Positions 8,773 to 18,324 of a stretch of DNA of 58,997 nt are shown piece after piece. The DNA comes from Planctomycetaceae bacterium. Lineage in GTDB: Bacteria > Planctomycetota > Planctomycetia > Planctomycetales > Planctomycetaceae. The notes beneath the pieces were generated by a model. The model was not told the DNA's origin. It searched no databases and saw only the letters and a program-made list of their open reading frames with translations. The stretch's first letter is position 1. Each line of letters opens with the position of its first letter. The translations under genes and the position numbers were made by a program. The DNA lies in assembly GCA_020426325.1 (NCBI GenBank), contig JAGQQG010000033.1, positions 1 to 58,997 on the forward strand. The letters are read 5' to 3'.

Positions 8773-9060
8773 ACCTGATGCACTCTTCGGACAAGGCATT
8801 CCCAAGAGTGCTCGCTTGGCTCACGACCCAAGCCCGAGAGATTTGACGCCACGAGAATGAAGTCGGCAAGCGGTGGTTCTACGTCTGATGACAAGTGCCG
8901 AAAACCCATGAATTGATGCACTACCAACCATGCGGAACGGCACACATCCCCCAGTGCTGTTTCGTCATATCAATGCCACAGGATGAGATCTTGGTTATAA
9001 TGAGAGGTCTCGATGCTTTTCAAAAATGAATGACGGTTGTGTGCCAGTGTGCGTCTGGGA
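8773..9060. other. Spacer carrying probable promoter of the DUF1553-DUF1501 pair
   Basis: No gene is visible. A perfect TATAAT hexamer near the right end is listed separately. Confidence 0.5.
8996..9001 (+). promoter_or_regulatory. Candidate -10 box (TATAAT)
   Basis: A perfect sigma-70 type TATAAT lies about 60 bases before the ATG at 9061. No good TTGACA-like element occurs at 16-18 bases upstream, so this is only a candidate. The preceding GG gives GGTTATAAT; a related GGTTATAGC lies at 25085-25093, a similar distance before the other plus-strand DUF1553 gene. Confidence 0.3.
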
Positions 9061-12000
9061 ATGAGGGTTCAGATTGTGATGCGATCACTCGAAGTCCTGA
9101 AGTGTTGTTTTTTTCTCGTTGTCCTCTTACCGGCATCGCGGTCAGCAATTGCTGCTGATCGTCCCGTTCGCTTTAACCGCGATGTGCGTCCGGTCTTGAC
9201 GGACAAATGTTTTGCTTGCCACGGTCCGGATGCAGAAACGGTTGCGGGGGATCTGCGACTCGACCTGTCAGATTCCGTCACGAGTGAGGGGGGCGTGATC
9301 GTGCCTGGCAACCCGGAGGGAAGTGAACTCGTTCGGAGAATCTTCTCGAATGATGCCGAAGAAATGATGCCACCGGCAGAGACACACAAGCCTTTGACAC
9401 AAACTGAACGGGAGTTGCTACGCCGCTGGATCGCCGAAGGGTCAGAGTACGAAGCGCATTGGGCTTACACTCCTCTGCAACGTCCCGCTCTTCCCGAGGT
9501 GACGAACGCGACCGATGCTTTGAGTCCAGTTGATCAATTCATCGATCGACGTCTGATGGAGGAAGGAATTGCCCCCGCTCCCCTCGCTGATCGGATTACA
9601 CTCATCAGGCGGCTTTCCTTCGACCTGACCGGCCTCCCTCCCACTCCGCAGGAGGTTGACGAGTTTGTCAACGATTTGTCGGACGATGCGTATGGAAAAC
9701 TCGTCAACCGTCTTCTGGAGTCGTCACATTACGGTGAGCGGATGGCCATCTACTGGCTCGATCTTGTGCGCTATGCTGACACCGTCGGCTATCACGGCGA
9801 CCAGGATGTCTCTCAGTTCCCGTATCGTGACTATGTCATCGATTCCTTCAATGACAACAAACCGTATGACCAGTTTCTCCGCGAACAGCTGGCAGGTGAT
9901 TTGCTGCCTGAGGCGACAATCGTCCAACAGGTGGCCTCAGGTTACAACCGACTCAATCAGACGACTGAGGAAGGAGGCGCACAGGCGAAGGAATACCTGG
10001 CAATCTACTTTGCTGACCGTGTTCGAAATGTGTCGCAAGTGTTCATGGGGGCGACGATGGGATGTGCCCAGTGTCATGACCACAAATACGACCCGTACAC
10101 AATGCGAGACTTTTACTCGCTGGGAGCATTTTTTGCGGACCTCGAAGAACAGGGGAAATACTCAGCACGTGCACGACCGCCAGAGATACAGGTCCCGATT
10201 AAAGAACTGCAACAACAAATTGCTGCGCTCGACGAAAAACTTGCTGAGCTGAAAGCACAGCTTGTGCCACTTCGCCAGAAGCTTCTCGATGCTCAGAAAG
10301 AATGGGAAGCTGAAGTTCTCGCAGAGGGCGAAGAGAACCAGGAGGTCGAAACAGTCTGGATTAACGATGCTCAGGACACTGGCGGGGAGACTAGCGGGAC
10401 TTGGGACTTTGTCTCGGCTGAGCAGGGGCCTGTCCACAGCGGCGACAAGTCGCGGCGTCAGTCGTCGAACGAGTTGGTTCAACATTTCTTCATGGGTGCT
10501 CCAAATCCTGTCACTCTTTCGCCAGGACTTCGCTTCTTTGTGTGGGTTCATCTTGATCCAGAGAACCCACCGAAGGCGATTATGCTCCAGTTGAATGATG
10601 GATCATGGGAGCACCGGGCAGTCTGGGGCAGTGATGACATCAGCTTCGGTCGTCGGCCAGAGAGTTGGGCCGGCTACCGTCGATTTGGAAGTCTCCCTGA
10701 CACGGGTCAGTGGGTGCGATTAGAGATCGATCCGGCTGAACTTGGGATCCAGACCGAGGGCACAGTCAATGGGATGGCGTTCACGCAATTTGGTGGATTG
10801 GCCTATTGGGATGAGGCCGGCTGGGGCACGGCAAAGGTCCCAAGAAACGTTGCCGACGCGCTGAAGCTCGCATCGAATGAACGAACAGAGGAACAGTCAG
10901 CAGCTGTTCGCGAACATTATCTGGCCACCGTTGAGCCGATGGTTGAGTTGAAGACGAGGATCGCCGAGACCGAGACCGAGCGAAATGCAGTCGAGGCATC
11001 CGCACCCACCACGGTCGTCAGCAAGTCGGTCGCGCCTCGCGAGATTCGTATTCTCCCTCGCGGCAACTGGATGGACGACTCAGGCGATATCGTCGAGCCG
11101 TCGATTCCTGCTTTCCTGGGAGACTTGAACATTCGAGAACGTCGGGCGACACGACTCGATCTCGCGAACTGGCTCTGCGAGTCGGAGAACCCGCTCACCT
11201 CACGAGTCATGGTGAACCGACTTTGGAGCCTGCTATTTGGACGCGGCATCTGTCAATCGGTCGACGACTTGGGAGGGCAGGGAACATTTCCTTCAAACCC
11301 CGATTTGCTTGACTGGCTGGCCGTCGAGTTCGTGGAGTCCGGCTGGGACATCAAGTATCTCATCCGCACGATCGTGATGAGCAACGCCTATCAACGTTCA
11401 TCAAGGCCAATTCCGGAGTTGAAATCTGCTGATCCCGATAACGATCTCTTCGCGAGGCAGGGGCGATTCCGACTCGATGCGGAGATGGTCCGAGATGTGG
11501 CCTTACTGACAAGCGGACTCCTCGTCGAGAAAGTGGGCGGGGAAAGTGTCAAACCGTATCAGCCTGCTGGTTACTACGCCCAACTTAACTTTCCCAGACG
11601 AGAATACGCTGCCAATGAGGGTGACGACCAGTACCGACGCGGCGTCTATACCCACTGGCAGCGGACTTTTCTGCATCCCATGCTGAAGGCATTCGATGCC
11701 CCAAGCCGTGAGGAGTGTACGGCGAAACGATCGCGATCCAATACGCCGCTTCAGGCTTTAACGTTGTTGAACGACCCGACATTCGTTGAAGCTGCTCGAG
11801 TCCTCGCCGCACGAATCATGCGTGAAGGAGGGGAGCATGCAGACGATCAAATCAACTGGGCGTATCGGGCCGCGGTCTCCCGATCTCCAGAGACAGCAGT
11901 GGCTGACGAACTGAAGAGTCTGTTTGAACGTCACCTGGAGTATTTCAGCGATCATCCGTCCGAAGCGAAAGCACTGATCACCGAAGGGAACGCACCCGTT

Positions 12001-12090
12001 GCTACGGACTTAAACGCTGTGGAACTTGCCGCCTGGACAAGCGTAGCGCGAGTCGTCCTGAATCTGCACGAAACCATCACCCGTTACTGA
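9061..12090 (+). CDS. DUF1549/DUF1553 protein with planctomycete cytochrome-C motif and inserted sandwich domain
   Basis: Start ATG 9061 gives a signal peptide ending ASRSAIAA. A single heme-type CFACH motif (CX2CH) follows at about residues 50-54, within the PSCyt1 domain. Then come DUF1549 (PSCyt2; GDLLPEATIVQQVASGYNR, CAQCHDHKYDP), a coiled coil (about 10207-10330), an inserted beta-sandwich-like region (about 10345-10850, reminiscent of LamG/carbohydrate-binding folds), and DUF1553 (PSD1; LTSRVMVNRLWSLLFG through RSNTPLQALTLLNDP). This is the standard giant exported protein of planctomycetes, always paired with a DUF1501 partner as here (next gene 30 bases on). Biochemical role unknown; heme binding and extracytoplasmic location follow from motifs. 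Confidence 0.93.
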   Translation: MRVQIVMRSLEVLKCCFFLVVLLPASRSAIAADRPVRFNRDVRPVLTDKCFACHGPDAETVAGDLRLDLSDSVTSEGGVIVPGNPEGSELVRRIFSNDAEEMMPPAETHKPLTQTERELLRRWIAEGSEYEAHWAYTPLQRPALPEVTNATDALSPVDQFIDRRLMEEGIAPAPLADRITLIRRLSFDLTGLPPTPQEVDEFVNDLSDDAYGKLVNRLLESSHYGERMAIYWLDLVRYADTVGYHGDQDVSQFPYRDYVIDSFNDNKPYDQFLREQLAGDLLPEATIVQQVASGYNRLNQTTEEGGAQAKEYLAIYFADRVRNVSQVFMGATMGCAQCHDHKYDPYTMRDFYSLGAFFADLEEQGKYSARARPPEIQVPIKELQQQIAALDEKLAELKAQLVPLRQKLLDAQKEWEAEVLAEGEENQEVETVWINDAQDTGGETSGTWDFVSAEQGPVHSGDKSRRQSSNELVQHFFMGAPNPVTLSPGLRFFVWVHLDPENPPKAIMLQLNDGSWEHRAVWGSDDISFGRRPESWAGYRRFGSLPDTGQWVRLEIDPAELGIQTEGTVNGMAFTQFGGLAYWDEAGWGTAKVPRNVADALKLASNERTEEQSAAVREHYLATVEPMVELKTRIAETETERNAVEASAPTTVVSKSVAPREIRILPRGNWMDDSGDIVEPSIPAFLGDLNIRERRATRLDLANWLCESENPLTSRVMVNRLWSLLFGRGICQSVDDLGGQGTFPSNPDLLDWLAVEFVESGWDIKYLIRTIVMSNAYQRSSRPIPELKSADPDNDLFARQGRFRLDAEMVRDVALLTSGLLVEKVGGESVKPYQPAGYYAQLNFPRREYAANEGDDQYRRGVYTHWQRTFLHPMLKAFDAPSREECTAKRSRSNTPLQALTLLNDPTFVEAARVLAARIMREGGEHADDQINWAYRAAVSRSPETAVADELKSLFERHLEYFSDHPSEAKALITEGNAPVATDLNAVELAAWTSVARVVLNLHETITRY

Positions 12091-12120
12091 CCAGGATCAT
12101 CGATCCCGTCTGGGAGCCTC

Positions 12121-13527
12121 ATGAAATCTTCAATGTTTCTGAATCCGTCAGCCGAATGCCAGCTAGCGCGTCGTACGTTCCTTCGTCGCACGGGAGTCGG
12201 TTCCATCGCTCTGGCATCGTTGATGAAGACCACAATTGCCAACGCGGCCACGCCAATCCATCATCCACCGCGAATCCGTCGCGTGATTCATCTTTGCATG
12301 GCGGGTGGCCCCAGCCATCTGGAGACCTTCGACTACAAGCCGGAACTGGCAAAGCACGACGGCCAGCCGATGCCGGAGTCTTTGACCAAGGGCCAGCCGA
12401 TCGCGCAACTTCAGGGACAGTCATTGAAGGTCCTGGGACCACAGCACGAATTCGCTCGATATGGTGAAAGCGACTTGCAGATGTCGACGGTCTTTCCGAG
12501 GACGTCTGCGCATGCGGATGACCTGTGCATCATCAAGTCGATGCACACCGAGCAGATCAATCACGATCCGGCTCACACGTTCTTCAACACGGGCACTGCG
12601 ATCAGCGGACGGCCATCCATGGGGGCATGGGTGCTCTATGGCTTAGGAGCCGAAACGGAAGAACTGCCCGGATTCATTGTGCTGACAAGTGAAGGAGGGG
12701 GGCAAAGTCAGCCAATCAGTTCCCGTCAATGGCATTCGGGATTTCTCCCCAGTCGCTTTCAAGGGGTCCAGATGCATTCGACGGGCAGCCCCGTGCATTA
12801 TGTTCGGAGCCCTGCCGGAGTCGGCCGAGAACAACAGCGGGATGTGGTCAACGCAGTCTCTCGCATTAACTCCCTGCGGAATGCAGAGCTGGAGGATCCG
12901 GAGATCATCACGCGAATCAGCTCGTACGAGATGGCCTTTCGAATGCAAACCTCGATTCCCGAATTGGCTGACGTCTCAGGTGAGCCGAAACATATCCTCG
13001 ATCTGTACGGCTGCACCCCCGGGGACGGATCGTTTGCCAGCAACTGCCTGTTAGCCCGGCGTCTCGCTGAGCGTGGAGTGCGGTTCATTCAACTGTATCA
13101 CCGTGGATGGGACCATCATGGCGGGGTGAAGGCCGGCGTGGCCACGACTGCCTCTCTCGTCGATCAGGGGACAGCGGCACTTCTCAGCGATCTGAAACAA
13201 AGAGGCATGCTGGAGGAGACCCTGATTATCTGGGGCGGCGAGTTCGGACGCACCCCTATGGCCCAAGGCTCAGGCCGAGACCACCACATCAAGGGATACT
13301 CGATCTGGCTCGCGGGCGGTGGCGTCAGGGGAGGGATGGCATTCGGCAAGACCGATGACTTCGGCTATCACGCTGTTGAGGACCGGGTCCATGTCCGCGA
13401 CTTTCATGCCACAATGCTGCACTTGTTGGGAATCGATCACCGTCGTTTCACGTACAAATATCAAGGCCTCGATTTCCGTCTGACCGGAGTCGAAGAATCA
13501 CGGGTCATCGAAGAGATCCTTTCGTGA
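12121..13527 (+). CDS. DUF1501 family protein, Tat-exported
   Basis: A 468-residue protein whose N terminus carries a twin-arginine signal (ARRTFLRRTGVG, then a hydrophobic stretch to ANAA). DUF1501 proteins share the alkaline-phosphatase/sulfatase metal-binding fold. The matching late motif is visible as WGGEFGRTP and GRDHH, and AGGPSHLETFDYKP is near the start of the domain. The formylglycine Cys/Ser motif of true sulfatases is absent. It lies 30 bases downstream of its DUF1553 partner and is presumably co-transcribed and co-localised outside the cytoplasm. Substrate unknown. Confidence 0.92.
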   Translation: MKSSMFLNPSAECQLARRTFLRRTGVGSIALASLMKTTIANAATPIHHPPRIRRVIHLCMAGGPSHLETFDYKPELAKHDGQPMPESLTKGQPIAQLQGQSLKVLGPQHEFARYGESDLQMSTVFPRTSAHADDLCIIKSMHTEQINHDPAHTFFNTGTAISGRPSMGAWVLYGLGAETEELPGFIVLTSEGGGQSQPISSRQWHSGFLPSRFQGVQMHSTGSPVHYVRSPAGVGREQQRDVVNAVSRINSLRNAELEDPEIITRISSYEMAFRMQTSIPELADVSGEPKHILDLYGCTPGDGSFASNCLLARRLAERGVRFIQLYHRGWDHHGGVKAGVATTASLVDQGTAALLSDLKQRGMLEETLIIWGGEFGRTPMAQGSGRDHHIKGYSIWLAGGGVRGGMAFGKTDDFGYHAVEDRVHVRDFHATMLHLLGIDHRRFTYKYQGLDFRLTGVEESRVIEEILS

Positions 13528-13656
13528 TGCGGCCATCTGCAAACTCAAGGGGTTCAGATCATCACGTAGCGGATTGAGGCATGCCCAGAACTCGTGGTTC
13601 AGAACCCATGATGATCGGTGTCACCGCCACCGCGGCCTGAAATCTTGAATGACGCC

Positions 13657-14991
13657 TCACACGTGAGAAAAGATGGAATCTTGTAAGACACCCGTACTGT
13701 CAGCAAACGAGTTTTCCTCGATTCCCATCGAATGCAGAATGCTGAGGTGGACGTTGGACATGCGAGTGTCGCCGCTGCGCCAGTGGACGCCGTGTTTCAA
13801 ACCCATATTGGCGCCTCCGGCGATCAATGTTGGCAGGTTTTTGGGATAGTGCGTCGTGCTCGCGCCGCTGCCGAACATCACGATGCTGTTGTCCAGGACG
13901 CTGCCGTCTCTGTCCTGGTACTCCTGTAAGCGGCCGAAGAAGTGAGCGAGTTGCTCCGCCAGGAACCGATCGTACTTGGCAAACTGAAGTTGCCCTTCCT
14001 TGTCTCCCGCGTGTGAGAGGTTGTGATGCGTGCGAGTGAGGCCGAGCTTCAGCGGGAACGTGTCGCTGATGCCCATACCGTCTTCCCGGTTCAGCATGAA
14101 AGTCACCGACCGCGTGATGTCGGCGTCGAATGCCAGGGCGATCAAGTCAAACATATTGCGATAGTATTCGTGAGGCTCGCCTTCATTCGTCGCATCAAGA
14201 TTGAGGTGCGAATGATCCTGTTGCTTCAACGGGATGTCGGCCCACTTCTCCGAGGCGATGAGCCGTGATTCGATTTCACTCAGCGATGCCAGATACTCGT
14301 CCATTTTCTGCCGGTCGGACTTGCCCAGCCGTTGGTTGAGCCGCCTGGTGTTGTCCAACACCGCATCGACTAGCTTGATTCGCCGACGGATTGTTTCTCG
14401 CTGCGATAACAACGACGCCCGATCGCCCTGAAACAGACGATCGAACACGCGACGAGGGTTGTTCTCCGCCGGGATCGGCCTGCCTTCGGTGTCGTAGGAG
14501 ATCGTTCCGGTCCGCGACAGAAACCCGACGCCCGCATCAATCGAAAGCACCAGCGAAGGCTGCCTGCAGAATTGCTTGGTGTGTTTCGCAATGACCTGGT
14601 CGAGCCCGACCGAGTTGAACTGGCCCGGCTTCGGGTTGTGCAGCGGCGCGCCCGTCAACCACATGTCTGAACAGATATGCGGATCGGCTTTAGAGCCATT
14701 GGGGTGATGCAGTCCGCCGAGGAAACTGACTTGCTGGCGGAAGGGACTCAATGGCTCGGTGGACTTGCCGAAGACGAAGTCTTTCCCCTCGATCTGTGGA
14801 AAGAAGTTCCATTCATCGATGCCATGTTCCGATTTCGGCAGCGACATCCCATTGGCCGTGTACAAGGCACAAAACCGCCGCGGCACCTGCTCAGCGATAT
14901 CGTCTCCCATTGCATCCAAAACAGGCAAAGCCAGCGAGGCCCCAGCGATTCCCTTGAGCACGGCACGGCGGTCGAGCTTCGTCAAAGTCAT
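13657..14991 (-). CDS. DUF1552 family protein, Tat-type signal
   Basis: A 444-residue protein starting [27 protein letters not shown], a twin-arginine-like leader with DRRAVLKG. The rest follows the DUF1552 pattern: early CALYTANGM, then a block with SVGLDQVIA, and a late [24 protein letters not shown]1552 proteins appear to be distant relatives of DUF1501. They are nearly always encoded after a DUF1592-type heme protein; here that gene ends 171 bases upstream in the same direction. Function unknown, envelope location inferred. Confidence 0.92.
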   Translation of the reverse strand: MTLTKLDRRAVLKGIAGASLALPVLDAMGDDIAEQVPRRFCALYTANGMSLPKSEHGIDEWNFFPQIEGKDFVFGKSTEPLSPFRQQVSFLGGLHHPNGSKADPHICSDMWLTGAPLHNPKPGQFNSVGLDQVIAKHTKQFCRQPSLVLSIDAGVGFLSRTGTISYDTEGRPIPAENNPRRVFDRLFQGDRASLLSQRETIRRRIKLVDAVLDNTRRLNQRLGKSDRQKMDEYLASLSEIESRLIASEKWADIPLKQQDHSHLNLDATNEGEPHEYYRNMFDLIALAFDADITRSVTFMLNREDGMGISDTFPLKLGLTRTHHNLSHAGDKEGQLQFAKYDRFLAEQLAHFFGRLQEYQDRDGSVLDNSIVMFGSGASTTHYPKNLPTLIAGGANMGLKHGVHWRSGDTRMSNVHLSILHSMGIEENSFADSTGVLQDSIFSHV

Positions 14992-15162
14992 GAGCAGTCC
15001 CGATCAACAAGGTCACATTCGGTTTGATGTGGATGTCATCTGCTGAAAACAGATTGTAGCCCCTCAGGTGGGACGAAACAAAGACGAGCTTGCGGAGGAG
15101 TTGAGATTGCTCGTCAAGGTTCCGATCGTCCCCTGCCTGGGGATGACTGGGGATCGCGAGGT

Positions 15163-18135
15163 TCATTTCTTCAAGAACATGTCACTCTGAACGACAAACC
15201 GGATCAGATCCTGCATACGGTAATCGTGCAATCTCAGAGCGAGGGCCTGTTCCTCTAATTGGGCCGTTTCATAGAAGCTGAGTGTGCGGCCGGTCGCATA
15301 GCTCGTCAGGTGTTTGAGAAAACTGAATGCGACTCGGTCGAGCCGATCGTCAGCGAAATAGGCTTTCAACTCATTCAAGTCACGGACCTCGGTCTTGTCC
15401 GGCAGCGTCGAACTCGCATCGACATTGACGTCGTGCTTGAACAACCCACCGGCGTCGAACACCTCAAACGGCAGGCCCCACGGATCGATTCCCGAGTGGC
15501 AATTGACACACCCCTTTTGATTCCGGTGCACTTCCAGCTTTTCGCGGAGCGTCAACGTGGGATCTTCATCTGAAATCTGCGGAACGTTTGGTGGCGGGTC
15601 GTCAGGCGGTTCGGCGATGATCTTGCGCGCCAGCCAGGCTCCCCGTTTCACCGGGTTTGATTCGCGTCCGTCAGAGAGTCCCGCCAGGATGCTTGCTTGA
15701 GAAAGGATACCGCCGAGGTTCGCGTCGCCGTGCTCCACGGGCACAAACTCAAATCCACTTTCCGTCTTGTCACCTAATCCGTAATAGCTTGCCACAACGT
15801 CGTTCGCCAGAATGAGGTCCGACTGCACCAGATGCCGGAGTGGAAGATTCTGCTGGATCAGGTAGTTCAACGTACGTGCCGACTCCTGACGCAGGTGTGT
15901 CCGTGTGTCGCGTGTCAGTGTCGGGTAACGACTGCGGTCAATCTCCACCACATCGAACTTGTCGAGTTGCAACCACTGCGAAGCAAACTGTTCAATAAAC
16001 TGCTGAAACCGAGAGTCGGCGATCATGCGAGAAATCTCGATGTCGAGCGATTCGTGCAATGAGTCAGTCGCGGCCAGTTCCAATAACCGATCGTCCGGGG
16101 CTGAGTTCCAAAGGAAATATGACAGCTTGGATGCCAGTTCATACGGATCGAGCAATTCGTCTTCCGGTCCGCTGCTCGCTTCAATCAGGAACAAGAACTG
16201 GGGTGAGGTGAGCACCACGAGCAACGCATCTTTGATGCTTTGCTGGAAATCTTGCGTTTGATCGAATGACGCTCTCCAGATGTCCAGCAACGTCGCTTGC
16301 TCTTCTCCAGTGACGGGCCTGCGAAAGGCTCGTGATGCAAACGCCTCGATGACTTCGCTCGCATAAGCTTCCGGGTTATCCTGATTGTCGGATTCGATTA
16401 AGATCCCGCGATGCGTTGCCGGCGGCCATTGGTCGTAAAACGGCCCCTCGAACTCGACGGATCGAATCAACAGGCGGGGCATGTCGCGACCGTCGGTGAA
16501 TTCGCTTCTCACGCCGATCTCGTGGAAACCGGTCAGGTAATTAAAGTTCGTCGTCTGGTCAGGACTGGGGAAGTTGTTGATTGCACCTTCAAACACGTAC
16601 TCGGATATTTCTCCGCCGGTGACCTCCTGCGCTTTGCCGACTTGATTCAACGTGCTCCCACAATCCCGCCTGAGACCGAGGTGTACGCCCAGCAAAGGTG
16701 ACCGCTTCTCGAAGGCAGCGAAACGCTGGGAGACAGTCTGATCGGCATCGAGGGGCGTGAAAACGATTCGTGCAGGTGTTGCGTCGCCACCGTATCGTGC
16801 CTCGATGGGCAAAGCCCCGGCAGGTAATCGAACGACGAGGAAGGCGGGTTGGTTGAGTGTCCCGGAGAAGCCTCGGTCACCGATTGTCAACGCAAGACTC
16901 TGCGGCTTCGCGACGGACTGCCCGTCCGGATCGACGATTGGCTCCTCAATTGAGTTCAAGTACACGTCGGCCTGATAGATCCCCGGTCTCTCAATCGTCA
17001 CGGTCTGCGGTCGATTAAGGCCATCGACGGTGATAGCTCCGTCGGAATTTGCAGGCTGACTCGCCGCACCAGGGTCGAGCAACAGGCCGTCGTTATACCT
17101 GGCCGCTTTGACGATCACGCGGAAATTTCCGTGATCGGGCAGTTCCCGGAGCGATACTTTGAAGTTGGCCCGCGGTCCATATGTACTTTCGACCCCGAAC
17201 AACTCCGCACTCGGAATCGCTGGCCGGAGCAGAAGTCCTTCGGCAACAGTCTCGTAGGCCTTGCCTTTCGGATATCCCTCGTTACCCCGCATACAGGCGA
17301 AGACCGCGTGATAGATGCCGTGGAAATCACGCCAACCTCGAACGGTATCGTTCCCCTGATAGCCTTCGATGAAACGGAATTCTTTCTGCATCGAAAAGGG
17401 AACGAATTCGAACGATTTCTTCGGCTTCAGCTCTGTGACGACAAAATCCTGGTTCGCCAGTAACAAACTGTTCGCCCCCAGGATCAACTCGTCCGGACAT
17501 GGTTCCTTGTTGATTGCCTGACCCAGGTCCATGCGAAATGTTTGAATCACCGGAGGAGTCGATTCGTCGACGATGCACAGGTTGAGAGCCTTTTCAGCAA
17601 TGTCGAAATAAGATTCGACGAGCAAAGGTGAAAGCAGCAACGTCTGCCCATTGTTTGCAAAACCGTCTTTTGACAGACCGTCAGGGGGGAGCACGCCGGT
17701 CAGATCTTCTTTCAGCCCCAACAGATCCGCGAGAGTATTTCGATACTGCGAAACCGTCAGGCGACGGATTGTTCCATTGTTGTCCCTCTTGCGCGACAGT
17801 GCTTCGGCGAGAGACTGTTCAATCCAATCCGCGAACAATTTCCTCTGTTGGGCCGTCGGTTGAATCTCGTCCTCAGGCGGCATGGATTCGCTGACGAGTT
17901 GCCTGCGAATTCCTTTCCACAGTGCCAGGTTTCTGTCAGGAAATGTGCCATCCAAATGATCCACGCGAACCCCGGACTCCATTTCATTCGCGTTATGGCA
18001 ACGCACACAGTACGTCTTTAACAGCGGCTGCACGTCTTGTTTGAATGTCGGGTCCTCTGGGAAGCCTGCGTGCGCGACCGCTGCCATAATCATCGTGAAC
18101 AGCCAGGCTGACGAGAAAGAGAGCGGAGATGACAT
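15163..18135 (-). CDS. DUF1587/DUF1592/DUF1588/DUF1585 diheme-motif protein
   Basis: A 990-residue exported protein with a signal peptide ending AVAHA. The first CX2CH motif is CVRCH (43-47) in the N-terminal planctomycete cytochrome-C domain. DUF1587 follows (RRLTVSQYRNTLADLLGL), then a long family-variable stretch, DUF1595/DUF1592 (ASRAFRRPVTGEE, PQFLFLIE, ASKLSYFLWNSAPDD), DUF1588 with a second CVNCH motif followed by GIDPWGLPFEVFDA, and DUF1585 at the C terminus. Two c-type hemes are likely. Such proteins are always neighbours of DUF1552 genes, as here. A role in extracellular polymer handling or electron transfer is only a guess. Confidence 0.93.
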   Translation of the reverse strand: MSSPLSFSSAWLFTMIMAAVAHAGFPEDPTFKQDVQPLLKTYCVRCHNANEMESGVRVDHLDGTFPDRNLALWKGIRRQLVSESMPPEDEIQPTAQQRKLFADWIEQSLAEALSRKRDNNGTIRRLTVSQYRNTLADLLGLKEDLTGVLPPDGLSKDGFANNGQTLLLSPLLVESYFDIAEKALNLCIVDESTPPVIQTFRMDLGQAINKEPCPDELILGANSLLLANQDFVVTELKPKKSFEFVPFSMQKEFRFIEGYQGNDTVRGWRDFHGIYHAVFACMRGNEGYPKGKAYETVAEGLLLRPAIPSAELFGVESTYGPRANFKVSLRELPDHGNFRVIVKAARYNDGLLLDPGAASQPANSDGAITVDGLNRPQTVTIERPGIYQADVYLNSIEEPIVDPDGQSVAKPQSLALTIGDRGFSGTLNQPAFLVVRLPAGALPIEARYGGDATPARIVFTPLDADQTVSQRFAAFEKRSPLLGVHLGLRRDCGSTLNQVGKAQEVTGGEISEYVFEGAINNFPSPDQTTNFNYLTGFHEIGVRSEFTDGRDMPRLLIRSVEFEGPFYDQWPPATHRGILIESDNQDNPEAYASEVIEAFASRAFRRPVTGEEQATLLDIWRASFDQTQDFQQSIKDALLVVLTSPQFLFLIEASSGPEDELLDPYELASKLSYFLWNSAPDDRLLELAATDSLHESLDIEISRMIADSRFQQFIEQFASQWLQLDKFDVVEIDRSRYPTLTRDTRTHLRQESARTLNYLIQQNLPLRHLVQSDLILANDVVASYYGLGDKTESGFEFVPVEHGDANLGGILSQASILAGLSDGRESNPVKRGAWLARKIIAEPPDDPPPNVPQISDEDPTLTLREKLEVHRNQKGCVNCHSGIDPWGLPFEVFDAGGLFKHDVNVDASSTLPDKTEVRDLNELKAYFADDRLDRVAFSFLKHLTSYATGRTLSFYETAQLEEQALALRLHDYRMQDLIRFVVQSDMFLKK

Positions 18136-18324
18136 GACTTGAGATGTTCGTTGTAAAGTCGAAGCTTGCAGTCGGGTGTTCGACCAAATCCGTAGACAGC
18201 AGGGATCTACGCGGTCCAGATGTGATCGATAGCGTTTGCTTGTAATCGCGTTGGCCTTCCGATGTCAGTCAATCCGGTCGTGAGCAAGATGCAGGTGAGC
18301 ACGATACAGTCTTTTCCAGAGTGC

